A DNA stretch of 64,000 nt, from contig NZ_JAJSOK010000008.1 in NCBI RefSeq assembly GCF_021283305.1, positions 1 through 64,000 of the forward strand, in the 5' to 3' direction. Position 1 is the stretch's first letter. The number at the start of each line of letters is the position of its first letter. This stretch comes from Pseudonocardia kujensis (GTDB lineage: Bacteria; Actinomycetota; Actinomycetes; Mycobacteriales; Pseudonocardiaceae). Below are positions 16,254 through 24,810 of the stretch, piece after piece. The position numbers and the translations under genes are program-made. Under the pieces are notes generated by a model. The model ran no database searches. It was given only the letters and a program-made list of their open reading frames with translations, and was not told the DNA's origin.

Positions 16254-17153
16254 TCAGGTCAGGGCGTCGAGGGTCGCGAGGATCTCCGCGTCGAGGGTGA
16301 GGTCGCCCGCCGCGAGGTTGGCCTCGAGGTGGGCGAGGCTTGTGGTGCCCGGGATGAGCAGCGTGTGGGGGTCGTGCGCGAGCAACCAGGCAAGCCCGAC
16401 CTGTGCGGGGGTGGCCCCCAGCGCGTCGGCGGCCGCGCGCACCGCCGGGTGGTCGGTCACCTTCGGCACGCCCGGGAAGGCAGACCCGAGCGGGAAGAAC
16501 GGCACCCATGCCACGCCGTGCCGGCGGCAGAGCTCCCGCACGGGCTCGCTCGTGCGGTCGAGGACGTTGTAGGCGTTCTGCACGCAGGCGATCCCGGCGG
16601 GCAGGGCGGCGGCGAGCTGCTCCGCGTCGACGTTGCTCAGCCCGATCCCGCCGATCGCGCCGGCGTCGCGCAGCGCCACGAGCTCGGCCAGCTGGTCCGC
16701 CGGCGGGACGCGCTGGTCGCCCTCGGCGACGAGGCCGGGCGGTGCGTCGGCCCGACGGAGGTTCACGATCCCCAGCCGCTCCACGCCGAGCGCCCGCAGG
16801 TTCTCCTCGACCGCGGCGCGCAGCTGCTCGGGCCGCTGCGCGAGCACCAGGCCGGCGGGCGTGTGCACGGCGCCGACCTTCGTGGCCAGCACCAGCTCTT
16901 CCGGGTAGGGGTGCAACGCCCGGCGGAGCAGCGCGTTGGCCGCCCCGTCGCCGTAGAACTGCGCCGTGTCGACGTGGTCCACACCGGCCGCGACCGCGTG
17001 TCGCAGCAGGGCCACCGCCTCGGCCGGACCCGGTGCGGGCCGGCCGGACCGGTTCTCCGCGAGCTGCATGATCCCGAACCCGATCCGGGCGACGGACCGG
17101 TCGCCGAGCAGGGCGCGGCCGCCGGGAGAGGGGCGCGTCTCGGTGCGTGTCAT
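16254..17153 (-). CDS. Aldo/keto reductase
   Basis: 299 residues, a TIM-barrel NADPH-dependent oxidoreductase that reduces aldehydes or ketones in the cytosol. AKR hallmarks are GFGIMQLAENRSGRP, VDHVDTAQFYGDGAANALL (catalytic Asp and Tyr), LVLATKVGAVHTP (Lys) and IGLSNVDAEQL. The usual His of the fourth catalytic position falls in VNLRRADAP, where Leu/Arg stand, as in several actinobacterial YdbC-like AKRs. C-terminal LLIPGTTSLAHLEANL binds the cofactor. The start ATG at 17153 follows a GAGGAGG SD. Two copies of an operator-like element lie directly upstream, so it is probably repressed by a TetR-like regulator encoded elsewhere. Confidence 0.88.
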   Translation of the reverse strand: MTRTETRPSPGGRALLGDRSVARIGFGIMQLAENRSGRPAPGPAEAVALLRHAVAAGVDHVDTAQFYGDGAANALLRRALHPYPEELVLATKVGAVHTPAGLVLAQRPEQLRAAVEENLRALGVERLGIVNLRRADAPPGLVAEGDQRVPPADQLAELVALRDAGAIGGIGLSNVDAEQLAAALPAGIACVQNAYNVLDRTSEPVRELCRRHGVAWVPFFPLGSAFPGVPKVTDHPAVRAAADALGATPAQVGLAWLLAHDPHTLLIPGTTSLAHLEANLAAGDLTLDAEILATLDALT

Positions 17154-17167
17154 CGTTCCTCCTCGAT

Positions 17168-17217
17168 CCGGAGGTTCCTCCGGTAAGGGCACCGTAGCAC
17201 AACTGGAGCATCCTCCG
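17168..17217. promoter_or_regulatory. Paired operator-like element GGAG-N3-CCTCCG
   Basis: Two copies, GGAGGTTCCTCCG (17170-17182, within a 7-2-7 palindrome 17168-17183) and GGAGCATCCTCCG (17205-17217), 35 bp apart, lie between the divergent aldo/keto reductase and methyltransferase genes. The first also overlaps the SD region of the reductase. The form suggests cooperative binding of a dimeric repressor. Confidence 0.55.
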
Positions 17218-17333
17218 TTTCGTTGCCGATCGTGCCGCGCATACTCGCCGGACGGACGGGTAGCTCCCTTTTGTCGCCCACCACCCGCCCCCCGCCCCCG
17301 GCGACGGGGCCGACGACAGGCAGGACCCCCGAC

Positions 17334-17981
17334 GTGATCCTCTTCTGCCCGCCCGGCGTCTACCGGGCCCAGTCCGACACCGAACTGCTCTCCGGCCGGC
17401 TCTCCCGGCACGCCGCCGGTCGTGACGTCCTGGACCTCGGCACCGGCACCGGCGCGCTGGCCCTGGCCGCCTGGCGCGAGGGCGCGGCGTCCGTGACCGC
17501 CGTCGACCTCTCCCGGCGCTGCGTCGCGGCGACCCGGGTGAACTGCCTTCTGCACGGGGCCTCCGTGCGCGTGCACCGCGGCGACCTCTTCGGGCCGGTC
17601 GGCGACCGCCGGTTCGGGATGATCGTGGCCAACCCGCCCTACGTGCCGTCGGAGAGCACCGTGCTGCCCCGGCACACACCGGGCCGCAGCTGGGACGCCG
17701 GACCCGACGGCCGCGCGATCCTGGACCGGATCTGCGACGGTGCCGCCGACCACCTCGAGCCCGACGGCGTGGTGCTGATCGTGCACTCGCAGGTCTGCGG
17801 CCCCGAGGCCACGGTCGAGCGGCTGGAGCGCACGGGCCTGGAGGCCGCCGTCGTCGAGCGTGCGCGGATCCCGTTCGGCCCGGTGATGCGCTCCCGCGCG
17901 GCGATGTTGGAGAAGCAGGGGCTGATCGAGCCGGGCGACCGGCTGGAGGAGCTGGTGGTCGTGGAGGCGCGTCGTGCCTGA
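17334..17981 (+). CDS. HemK/PrmC-like class I methyltransferase
   Basis: 215 residues from a GTG at 17334 (AGGA upstream). SAM-binding motif I is VLDLGTGTGALALAAW, the acidic motif II VTAVDLSRR, and the catalytic motif IV is NPPY (MIVANPPYVPSES), which in HemK/PrmC/MTQ2 enzymes methylates a planar nitrogen such as a Gln side chain. There is no N-terminal PrmC helical domain, so it resembles the small MTQ2 type. It overlaps the next gene (CDGSH protein) by 8 bp, which in turn overlaps a haem-oxygenase-like di-iron protein, forming a coupled three-gene unit. The substrate is unknown; housekeeping PrmC is likely elsewhere. Confidence 0.82.
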   Translation: MILFCPPGVYRAQSDTELLSGRLSRHAAGRDVLDLGTGTGALALAAWREGAASVTAVDLSRRCVAATRVNCLLHGASVRVHRGDLFGPVGDRRFGMIVANPPYVPSESTVLPRHTPGRSWDAGPDGRAILDRICDGAADHLEPDGVVLIVHSQVCGPEATVERLERTGLEAAVVERARIPFGPVMRSRAAMLEKQGLIEPGDRLEELVVVEARRA

Positions 17982-18183
17982 GCCCGGACCCACCCGGGTC
18001 CTGCTCACCGAGGAGGGCCCCGCGCTCATCGCCGGCCCCGTCGAGCTGGAGCTGCCCGACGGCACCCGCGTCCGCTCCGACCGGGCCGTCACGGCCGTCT
18101 GCCACTGCCGGCGCAGCAGGCGCTACCCGATCTGCGACGCCAGCCACCGCCGCAAGGTGCGCCAGGAAGGACCCGACGCGTGA
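17974..18183 (+). CDS. CDGSH-type iron-sulfur protein
   Basis: 69 residues with the single CDGSH box CHCRRSRRYPICDASH (C-x-C-x2-S-x3-P-x-C-D-x-S-H), which binds a 2Fe-2S cluster by three Cys and one His. A short beta-rich segment precedes it (TRVLLTEEGPALIAGPVEL). It is soluble with no membrane anchor. The GTG at 17974 overlaps the methyltransferase stop by 8 bp, and its stop overlaps the next start (GTGA). The likely role is electron or cluster delivery to the neighbouring di-iron protein, an inference from coupling. Confidence 0.88.
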   Translation: MPEPGPTRVLLTEEGPALIAGPVELELPDGTRVRSDRAVTAVCHCRRSRRYPICDASHRRKVRQEGPDA

Positions 18184-19208
18184 CGGCGACCCTCGAACCG
18201 AGCTTCCTGCGGCAGGTGGCGGCGCCGCAGCTGCCCACGCCCCGCGGACCGCTGTCCGGGGCGGTGGTGGACGCGCTGCGCGGCGGCCCGCTCCGTGCCG
18301 TGGACGTGGCGGGTGCCGCGCCGTACGGCGACGACCTGCAGCTCGCCCTGCACTGCTGCTACGAGCTGCACTACAGGGGCTTCGCCGGCGTCGACGCCGA
18401 GCGCGAGTGGGACCCGGAGCTGCTGGGCCTGCGCCGCGACCTGGAACGGGTGTTCCTCGCCGCGTTGCGGGCCGACGTCGAGCCGGGTGACGACGTGCCG
18501 GCCGAGGTCGACGCGCTGCTCGTCGAGCCGGTCGGGCCGGGCGTGCGCGGGGTGTCGCACCACCTGCAGCGCGAGGGCACGCTCGCGCAGCTGCGCGAGT
18601 ACGTGGCGCACCGCTCGATCTACCACCTCAAGGAGGCCGACCCGCAGGCCTGGGCGATCCCGCGGCTGAGCGGGGCGGCCAAGGCCGGGCTGGTCACCGT
18701 GGAGCACGACGAGTACGGCTCCGGGCGGCCGGAACGCATGCATGCGCTGCTGTTCGCCGAGATGATGACCGAGCTGGGCCTGTCCGACGCGTACGGCGCC
18801 TACGTCGAGCACGTGCCCGGCGAGACCCTGGCCGAGGTCAACCTGATGTCGCTGTGCGGGCTGCACCGCAGCCTGCGCGGGGCGTCCGTCGGGCAGTTCG
18901 CGATGGTGGAGCTGACGTCGTCGCCGGGGTCGGAGCGCCTGGTCCGCGGCATGCGTCGGCTGGGATGCGGTCCTGCCGCGATCCGGTTCTACGACGAGCA
19001 CGTCGAGGCCGACGCGGTGCACGAGCAGGTCGTGCGGCGCGGGGTGCTCGCCCCGCTGCTGGAGGCGGAGCCGGAGCTGGCGGCCGACGTCGTGTTCGGG
19101 ATCCGGGCGAGCCTGTTCCTGGGCGAGCGGTTGGGGGAGCGGCTGCTCGGCTGCTGGGACCGGGGGGAGACGAGCCTGCGGATGCCGCTGGCGGTAGATC
19201 ACCCCTAG
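18180..19208 (+). CDS. Haem-oxygenase-like di-iron oxidase (iron-containing redox enzyme family)
   Basis: 342 residues, all-helical, of the CADD/UndA/SznF-like superfamily that oxidises small molecules or its own side chains with a di-iron centre. Candidate metal ligands are in ELHYRGF (E-x2-H), TVEHDEYGSGRPERMHALLF (Glu/His) and FYDEHVEADAVHEQVV (His, Asp, His), with the usual spacing. The start GTG at 18180 overlaps the CDGSH stop codon. Being translationally coupled to a 2Fe-2S CDGSH protein and a methyltransferase suggests a small oxidative modification unit; its substrate is not known. It ends 10 bp before a decayed gene. Confidence 0.75.
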   Translation: MTATLEPSFLRQVAAPQLPTPRGPLSGAVVDALRGGPLRAVDVAGAAPYGDDLQLALHCCYELHYRGFAGVDAEREWDPELLGLRRDLERVFLAALRADVEPGDDVPAEVDALLVEPVGPGVRGVSHHLQREGTLAQLREYVAHRSIYHLKEADPQAWAIPRLSGAAKAGLVTVEHDEYGSGRPERMHALLFAEMMTELGLSDAYGAYVEHVPGETLAEVNLMSLCGLHRSLRGASVGQFAMVELTSSPGSERLVRGMRRLGCGPAAIRFYDEHVEADAVHEQVVRRGVLAPLLEAEPELAADVVFGIRASLFLGERLGERLLGCWDRGETSLRMPLAVDHP

Positions 19209-19218
19209 CCTCCGACGC

Positions 19219-19590
19219 GTGGCCGCACCCGATCCCGCCGTCCTGGCCGTCGACGACGCGTTCCGGGACGACGGCGCTCGGCCGGCGGAATGCCTGCGCG
19301 AACCGGTGCCGCGATCCCTCCGCTCTTCGGGTACGGCGCGCGCGGATCACAGCCGTTCGAGGCGATCGCCGAGCTGCCGCCGTACTCCCTGACCGGGGGG
19401 TGCTCGAGCCGCACGCGGGCGAGATCGCCGCGCTGGACGCGCCGCACCCGGCCGATCCGGGCGGTGGCGTCGCCGCGTGCGGACCTCCTCGCCGGCCTAG
19501 CCGCCCGCGGGCCGGGACCCGACACCCGGTCGTCGGCGAGGTCTGGGTCACTCTCCGGCGGGGTGCGATCATCGGGGCGCGGCGGAAGGA
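19219..19590 (+). pseudogene. Probable frameshifted gene remnant
   Basis: A GTG at 19219 sits 7 bp after a -10-like TAGCCT (19206-19211). Codon-biased coding-like segments then run through three frames: VAAPDPAVLAVDDAFRDD, next PPLFGYGARGSQPFEAIAEL, next VLEPHAGEIAALDAPHP, with the first frame stopping early. This suggests a once-continuous gene broken by indels. I cannot name the parent family. It lies immediately upstream of the quinone oxidoreductase SD. Confidence 0.35.
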
Positions 19591-19596
19591 GAACCG

Positions 19597-20511
19597 ATGC
19601 GGGCGTACGGCTTCACGGCGGTGGGCGGACCGGAGAACGAGGCGTTCCTCGAGGTGCCGGTCCCGGAGCCCGGTCCCGGTGAGCTGCGCGTGCGGGTGCG
19701 TGCGGCCGGGGTGAACCCGGGCGACTGGCGGCTGCGCGAGGGTTCCTACGGCACGGCCGGACCGGCGGTGCTCGGCCGGGAGGTCGCCGGCACCGTCACC
19801 GCGGTGGGCCCCGGGGTCGACGCGTTCGCCGAGGGCGACGAGGTCTTCGGCGGATGCCCCGGGATGGTCGGGGGCTGGGCCGAGGAGGCCCTGGTCACGG
19901 CCTCGTTCGCGGCACTCCGGCCGGAGGCCGTCCCGCCGGAGGTCGCGGCGGCGCTGCCGGTCGCGGCGGGGACGGCCTACGACGCGCTGGAGAACCTCGG
20001 GCTCACCCCGGGTTCCACGCTGCTGGTGAACGGCGCGGGCGGTGGTGTGGGCGTACCCGTCGTGCAGCTGGCCCGGGCCCGCGGGCTGCGCGTGGTCGGG
20101 ACCGCGAGCCCGGCCAAGCGGGACCTCGTCGCGGGGCTCGGTGCCACGCCCGTGGCCTACGGCGACGGCGTGCTCGACCGGATCCGCGAGGCGGCGCCGC
20201 AGGGCGTCGACGCGGTGTTCGACCTGGTCGGCGGCGAGGCCCTGCGCACCGTCGCCACGTTGCTGACCGACCGTCGCAACCTGTTGTCGGTCGCGGACAA
20301 GCCGCTGGTCAAGGAGCTCGGCGGGCGCGACGTGGAGCGCGACCGCAGCACGGCGGTGCTCAACGCACTCGTGCAGCTGGTCGCGGAGGGCGCGCTCGAC
20401 CCGCACGTCACGCGCGTGCTGCCGCTCGACGAGGCGGGGGCCGCGCTCGCGGAGGTGGAGGCCGGGCACGCGCAGGGCAAGGTCGTGCTGGTGACGGCGC
20501 CGAGCGCCTGA
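19597..20511 (+). CDS. Zinc-independent NADPH quinone oxidoreductase (MDR family)
   Basis: 304 residues of the medium-chain dehydrogenase/reductase superfamily, quinone oxidoreductase branch. The N-terminal GroES-like domain has [18 protein letters not shown], and the Rossmann domain has [20 protein letters not shown] with the AxxGxxG dinucleotide motif. No zinc-ligand cysteines are present. It should reduce quinones or enones with NADPH in the cytosol. The ATG at 19597 has a strong SD (GGAAGGAGAA). Slightly short for the family (usually 310-330) but complete. No operon partner is evident; msrA follows by 100 bp on the same strand, so both may be oxidative-stress genes. Confidence 0.88.
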   Translation: MRAYGFTAVGGPENEAFLEVPVPEPGPGELRVRVRAAGVNPGDWRLREGSYGTAGPAVLGREVAGTVTAVGPGVDAFAEGDEVFGGCPGMVGGWAEEALVTASFAALRPEAVPPEVAAALPVAAGTAYDALENLGLTPGSTLLVNGAGGGVGVPVVQLARARGLRVVGTASPAKRDLVAGLGATPVAYGDGVLDRIREAAPQGVDAVFDLVGGEALRTVATLLTDRRNLLSVADKPLVKELGGRDVERDRSTAVLNALVQLVAEGALDPHVTRVLPLDEAGAALAEVEAGHAQGKVVLVTAPSA

Positions 20512-20611
20512 GCTGAGCCGGCGCCATCGCCGGGGCCGCCCGGGTGCGGGACTATCGGGCGAGACCGAACCGTTGACGAGCGTGGGACTGCGCGACGAGA
20601 AGGGAGCAGTG

Positions 20612-21127
20612 ATGAGCCGCTACGAGAAGGCGATCCTGGCAGGGGGCTGCTTCTGGGGCATGCAGGACCTCATCCGCAAGCGGCCGGGCGTGGTGTCCAC
20701 CCGCGTCGGCTACACGGGTGGGGACGTCCCGAACGCCACCTACCGCAACCACGGCACACACGCCGAGGGCATAGAGATCGTGTTCGACCCGGAGAAGACG
20801 AGCTACCGCGAGCTGCTGGAGTTCTTCTTCCAGATCCACGACCCGACCACGAAGAACCGGCAGGGCAACGACATCGGCATGTCGTACCGCTCCGCAATCT
20901 ACTACACCGACGACGAGCAGAAGCGCGTCGCCGAGGACACGATCGCCGACGTCGACGCCTCCGGGCTCTGGCCGGGCAAGGTCGTGACCGAGGTCGAGCC
21001 GGCCGGGGACTTCTGGGAGGCCGAGCCCGAGCACCAGGACTACCTGGAGCGCATCCCGTGGGGCTACACCTGCCACTTCCCGCGCCCCGACTGGGTGCTG
21101 CCGAAGCGGGCCGAGTCGAAGGCCTGA
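20612..21127 (+). CDS. msrA: Peptide methionine-S-sulfoxide reductase MsrA
   Basis: 171 residues. It repairs methionine-S-sulfoxide in proteins using thioredoxin. The catalytic motif GGCFWG (Cys13) is at the N-terminus, followed by [23 protein letters not shown] and [20 protein letters not shown], all typical. The ATG at 20612 has SD GAAGGGAG; a longer reading from 20573 adds residues before the conserved start of the family. [10 protein letters not shown] near the C-terminus contains the likely resolving Cys. The gene ends before a hairpin shared with the convergent cNMP/CBS protein gene. Confidence 0.95.
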   Translation: MSRYEKAILAGGCFWGMQDLIRKRPGVVSTRVGYTGGDVPNATYRNHGTHAEGIEIVFDPEKTSYRELLEFFFQIHDPTTKNRQGNDIGMSYRSAIYYTDDEQKRVAEDTIADVDASGLWPGKVVTEVEPAGDFWEAEPEHQDYLERIPWGYTCHFPRPDWVLPKRAESKA

Positions 21128-21138
21128 TCCGCGTCGCG

Positions 21139-21172
21139 CGGCGCTCCCGCCACTGTCCGTGGGGGAGCGCCG
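21139..21172. terminator. Bidirectional hairpin terminator
   Basis: 10-bp perfect stem (CGGCGCTCCC / GGGAGCGCCG) with a 14-nt loop in the 54-bp gap between convergent msrA and the CBS-domain gene. Confidence 0.65.
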
Positions 21173-21181
21173 TTCGCGTTC

Positions 21182-23041
21182 TCAGGCGTGGTCCGGGCGG
21201 CCCCACTCCTGCGGCGAGGTGTACTGCAGCAGGTTGTAGAGCCGCTTCTGCACGGTGGCGATCTCGCGGACCGACTGCGCGACCAGACTGCGGTCGAGCG
21301 GGGCGAGGCGACGCATCCACACGACGTCGGACACCGGCTCCCCCCGGTCATACTGCGCGAGCTGCTGGTGCAGCCGCACCCGCTGGAGCACCTCGAACAC
21401 CTCGCTCAGCGTGGCGCCCTGGTCGCGGGACAGCAGCATCGACCCGGCGGCCGCCGCCAGCCGGGCCCGCGTCGAGAGTTCGGGGGAGCGCACGCTGAGC
21501 GCCGCCCACCGGGCGATCTCGACGACCGGGCGCAGCGCGTGGGCCTTGAGGTCGAACGTGCCGCCGCGCCCCGCGAGCACGTCGCGCACCGACCGCAGGT
21601 GCGCCCGGTGTGCGAGCGACTCGCGCACCAGCAGCTTCATCGTGGCCGGGTGGTCGCGCACGCCGGCGAACACCTCGGTGACCACGGGGCGGGCCGGGTC
21701 GCCCTGGATCGGGCGCCCGTCGAGCAGCAGCGAGGCCATGAGCATGCCCTGGTCGTCGAGCGGCGAGACCAGCCACTGCTCCGCGGCGGCACGCCACTGG
21801 GTCCGGGTACGCGCGAAGGCGGGCGACGCCGGGCTCGCGCCGTGGCCGTCGACCCGGAGCCCCGCCCGCCGCAGGACGTCGGCGACCTCGGCGAACGCCG
21901 CCCGGTAGGCGGCCGCCCGCGGGGCGTCGACGGACTCGGCGAACACCACGGCCGAGTCGATGTCCGAGCCGAGGGTGGGCTCGCGTCGGGCGTTGCTGCC
22001 CAGCAGCATCCAGGTGACCTCGGCCTCGTCGAGGTCCGGGCGCCCGGCGAGGACCAGGGTCAGGACCCGCCGCAGCACGGCGTCGACCACCGTGGAGTAG
22101 ACCGCGGTCGTGTCCGTGGCCTCCCGGCGCTGCCGGACGAGGTCCCCCAGCAGCAGGGGCAGCCGGCGGGCGAGGGCCACGACGTCGTCGAGCCGGTCCG
22201 CGCGCACCACCTGCTCGCGCAGCACCATCCCGGCGGCCGACGGCGAGGCGAGGAAGTCCTGCGGGTCGACCGCTCCACACAGCCTGCCGTCGGCGTCGAC
22301 GACCAGCAGCAGGTCGAGCCGGTGCTCGGTGAGCTCCTGCAGCACGTCGGCGGTCGGTGTACCGGTCCGCACGGTCCGGGCCGCCGGCTGCATCACCGCG
22401 GTGACGGGGGTGTCGCCGGGCCGCCCCTCCGCCACGACCCGAGCCCGCAGGAGGGCGTCCGTGACCAGCCCGAACCGGCCGTCGCCGAGCGGGACGGCGA
22501 GGTAGGCCGCGCGTCGCTCGGTCATCTGCCGCGCCGCCTCGGCCACCGTGGTCGCCGGCGTGCCCAGCACCGGCTCGGACACGACCAGCTCGTCGACGGT
22601 CCGGAACCGGGGCACCGGCCCGGTGGCGCTGCGGGCGGCGAACAGGTCGTGGGCCAGCAGCCGGACGCCGGCGGGCGAGGAGAACGCCGAGGCCACGGCC
22701 TTGCGCGGGATCCGCACCAGCCGGACCGGCCCGAGCGCCACCGCCCGCGGCCCGACGGCGGCGCCGGTGAGCACCGAGGTCTGCCCGAAGACCCCGCCCC
22801 GGTCGGCGGTCTCGTCGGCGGGCCGGTCGCAGGCGTCGTCGACGGTCCACATCTCGACCTGCCCGGACAGGACGACGTGGACCGCCTCGGCGGCGTGCGC
22901 GAAGGCGTCGAGGATCAGCGCGCCCGCCGGATGGTCGACGATCTCGGCGGCCTCGGCGACCCGGCGCAGCTCGCGCTCCGGGAGCGAGCTGAACGGGGCG
23001 GTCCGTCCCAGGAAGCCCGCGAGATCCTGCACGGGCGTCAT
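21182..23041 (-). CDS. cNMP-binding/CBS/DUF294 nucleotidyltransferase-like protein
   Basis: 619 residues, the standard length of this signal-transduction architecture. The order is a cyclic-nucleotide-binding domain (about 10-125, AGALILDAFAHAAEAVHVVL, then GGVFGQTSVLTG), a CBS pair (about 150-285, sensing adenine nucleotides; ATTVAEAARQMTERRAAYLA and LLVVDADGRLCGAVDPQD), a DUF294 nucleotidyltransferase domain (LGSNARREPTLGSDIDSAVV with the GS and DxD metal-binding motifs) and the helical DUF294_C. In other bacteria such proteins respond to energy state. The start ATG is at 23041. It is 33 bp downstream of the KASIII-like gene and probably co-transcribed with it. Confidence 0.88.
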   Translation of the reverse strand: MTPVQDLAGFLGRTAPFSSLPERELRRVAEAAEIVDHPAGALILDAFAHAAEAVHVVLSGQVEMWTVDDACDRPADETADRGGVFGQTSVLTGAAVGPRAVALGPVRLVRIPRKAVASAFSSPAGVRLLAHDLFAARSATGPVPRFRTVDELVVSEPVLGTPATTVAEAARQMTERRAAYLAVPLGDGRFGLVTDALLRARVVAEGRPGDTPVTAVMQPAARTVRTGTPTADVLQELTEHRLDLLLVVDADGRLCGAVDPQDFLASPSAAGMVLREQVVRADRLDDVVALARRLPLLLGDLVRQRREATDTTAVYSTVVDAVLRRVLTLVLAGRPDLDEAEVTWMLLGSNARREPTLGSDIDSAVVFAESVDAPRAAAYRAAFAEVADVLRRAGLRVDGHGASPASPAFARTRTQWRAAAEQWLVSPLDDQGMLMASLLLDGRPIQGDPARPVVTEVFAGVRDHPATMKLLVRESLAHRAHLRSVRDVLAGRGGTFDLKAHALRPVVEIARWAALSVRSPELSTRARLAAAAGSMLLSRDQGATLSEVFEVLQRVRLHQQLAQYDRGEPVSDVVWMRRLAPLDRSLVAQSVREIATVQKRLYNLLQYTSPQEWGRPDHA

Positions 23042-23074
23042 GGTGGCAGGCGACGCCCCCGGATCCGCCGGGGG

Positions 23075-24058
23075 TCAGGCCAGCTCGGGCCAGGTGAGGG
23101 TGGCGGCGCCCCAGGTGGCCCCGCCGCCGAACGCGGTGAGCACGACCTTGTCGCCGGCGCGCAGGACCCCCTGTTCGTGGGCGTCGGACAGGGCGACGGG
23201 GATGGAGGCGGCGGCGGTGTTGCCGACGCGGTCCAGGTTGGCCACCACGCGGTCGGCGGCCACGCCGAGCCGGTTCGCCACGGCGTCGAGGATGCGGCGG
23301 TTGGCCTGGTGCCCGACGAACCGGTCGACCTCGTCGACGACCCAGCCGGTGCGGTCGAGGATCTCCCGGGTGGACACCGTCATCCGGTCGACGGCCTGCC
23401 GGTACACGGCCTGGCCCTGCATGGTGAACCAGCGGTCGTCGGAGCGGGGCTCGCGGGAGCCGCCGCCCGGCGTGATGATCAGGTCCTCCTGGCCGCCGTC
23501 GCTGCCGAGGACGATGTCGTGGACCGTCGGCCCCCCGCCGGCCCGCAGCACCACGGCCCCGGCGCCGTCGCCGAACAGGAAGGCGGTCCGGCGGTCCGTG
23601 GGGTCGACGATGGTCGAGAACGTGTCGGCGGCGACCAGCAGCACCGAGTCCGCCGCGCCGGCGGTGAGCATCGCCGACGCGGTGGACAGGCCGTAGAGGA
23701 ACCCCGAGCACACGGCGTTGACGTCGAACGCCGGCACCGTGCCCAGGCCGAGGCGGTGCGCGACGAGCGGGGCGGTGGCCGGGCAGGTCCGGTCCGGAGT
23801 GGTGGTGGCGAGCACGACCAGGTCGACCTCGCCGCTGCCGCCCGAGCGCAGGTCGGCCTTGAGCGCGCGGGCCCCGGCCTCGGCGGCCAGGTCGGAGGTC
23901 GCGGTGCCGGGGTCGACGTGGTGCCGGGTGGCGATGCCGCTGCGGGTCCGGATCCACTCGTCGGACGTGTCCAGCGTCGCGGCGAGGTCGTCGTTGGCGA
24001 CGACCCGGGCGGGCAACGCGTGCCCGAGTCCGGTGAGGCGCAGAGCGCGGTCGTGCAT
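23075..24058 (-). CDS. 3-oxoacyl-ACP synthase III-like (FabH family)
   Basis: 327 residues, typical KASIII length. The catalytic triad is intact: Cys117 (FDVNAVCSGFLYGL), His250 (FVGHQANRRILDAV) and Asn280 (DRVGNTAAASIP). Other FabH motifs are TSDEWIRTRSGI, AFLFGDGAGAVVLR and LTAFGGGATWGA. It condenses an acyl-CoA starter with malonyl-ACP or makes a related Claisen product. It stands alone without fab or polyketide partners, so it may be a paralogue for a special starter rather than the housekeeping enzyme. The start ATG at 24058 has a poor SD. It faces the SRPBCC gene across a 245-bp region with operator-like repeats. Confidence 0.9.
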   Translation of the reverse strand: MHDRALRLTGLGHALPARVVANDDLAATLDTSDEWIRTRSGIATRHHVDPGTATSDLAAEAGARALKADLRSGGSGEVDLVVLATTTPDRTCPATAPLVAHRLGLGTVPAFDVNAVCSGFLYGLSTASAMLTAGAADSVLLVAADTFSTIVDPTDRRTAFLFGDGAGAVVLRAGGGPTVHDIVLGSDGGQEDLIITPGGGSREPRSDDRWFTMQGQAVYRQAVDRMTVSTREILDRTGWVVDEVDRFVGHQANRRILDAVANRLGVAADRVVANLDRVGNTAAASIPVALSDAHEQGVLRAGDKVVLTAFGGGATWGAATLTWPELA

Positions 24059-24166
24059 TACGGGGCACCCGGTTCCGAGTCGGCGGCGGCGGTCCGGTCC
24101 GAGTGTCGTGCCTTCCCCGGCGTGCCCACAACCGGGCTGTGACCTGCGGATCTTCGAAGCAGCGCT

Positions 24167-24252
24167 CTACTGGTCGGTAGGGCGATCGGACGTTGGACCG
24201 AGCGGCGGTGGCGGCCGGACGGGCACGTGGGTTTTCCTGCGAAACCCTACGT
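24167..24252. promoter_or_regulatory. Operator-like inverted repeats between the FabH-like and SRPBCC genes
   Basis: Two elements lie in the divergent region: CTAC-TGGTCG-GTAG (24167-24180), resembling TetR-type sites, and GGGTTT-N7-AAACCC (24229-24247) inside a near-palindrome flanked by ACGT on both sides (24225-24252). Regulators are not identified. Confidence 0.4.
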
Positions 24253-24303
24253 GCGAGACTGGCCCCGCCGACGTCCCCGAGAACGAGACGAGGAAGACCC
24301 CCG

Positions 24304-24810
24304 ATGGAGTGGACCGGAGCCCGCTACACCGACCAGCCGACCGTCGAGGTCGAGACCTGGGTGGACGCGCCGCCGGAGCGGGTGTGGCCGGCGGTGGTCG
24401 ACGTCGAGGCGATGCCCGGGCAGAGCCCCGAGGTGCAGCGGGTGGAGTGGCTGGAGGGCGCCGGCCCGGCGGTCGGGTCGCGCTTCCGGGGCCACAACGC
24501 GCACGACGCGCTGGGGGAGTGGTCCACGGTCTCGCACGTCGTGGAGTGCGAGGAGCCGCGGGTGTTCGCGTGGGCCGTCGAGGACCCCGACCACCCGACC
24601 GCGACCTGGCGCTTCACCCTCGAGCCCGCCGACGGCGGCACCCGGCTGCGGCAGTGGGTGCGGATGGGCCCGGCGCCGTCGGGGCTGAGCCTGGCCATCG
24701 AGCGCATGCCCGACAAGGAGCAGAAGATCGTCTTCGTCCGGATGCGCGAGTTCGAGGCGAACATGTCCGGCACCGTCGAGGCGATCAAGAAGCGCGTCGA
24801 GGAGGCCTGA
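24304..24810 (+). CDS. SRPBCC family protein (polyketide cyclase/dehydrase-like)
   Basis: 168 residues with the Bet v1-like START-fold pattern: VETWVDAPPERVWPAVVDVEAM at the front, GSRFRGHNAHD and TWRFTLEPADGGTRLRQWVRM in the sheet, and a long C-terminal helix (MREFEANMSGTVEAIKKRVEE). Such proteins bind hydrophobic ligands in a central cavity. The ATG at 24304 follows GAGGAAG. Its stop overlaps the start of the LLM oxidoreductase by 1 bp (TGATG), so the two are coupled and may act on the same ligand; this is inference. Confidence 0.8.
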   Translation: MEWTGARYTDQPTVEVETWVDAPPERVWPAVVDVEAMPGQSPEVQRVEWLEGAGPAVGSRFRGHNAHDALGEWSTVSHVVECEEPRVFAWAVEDPDHPTATWRFTLEPADGGTRLRQWVRMGPAPSGLSLAIERMPDKEQKIVFVRMREFEANMSGTVEAIKKRVEEA

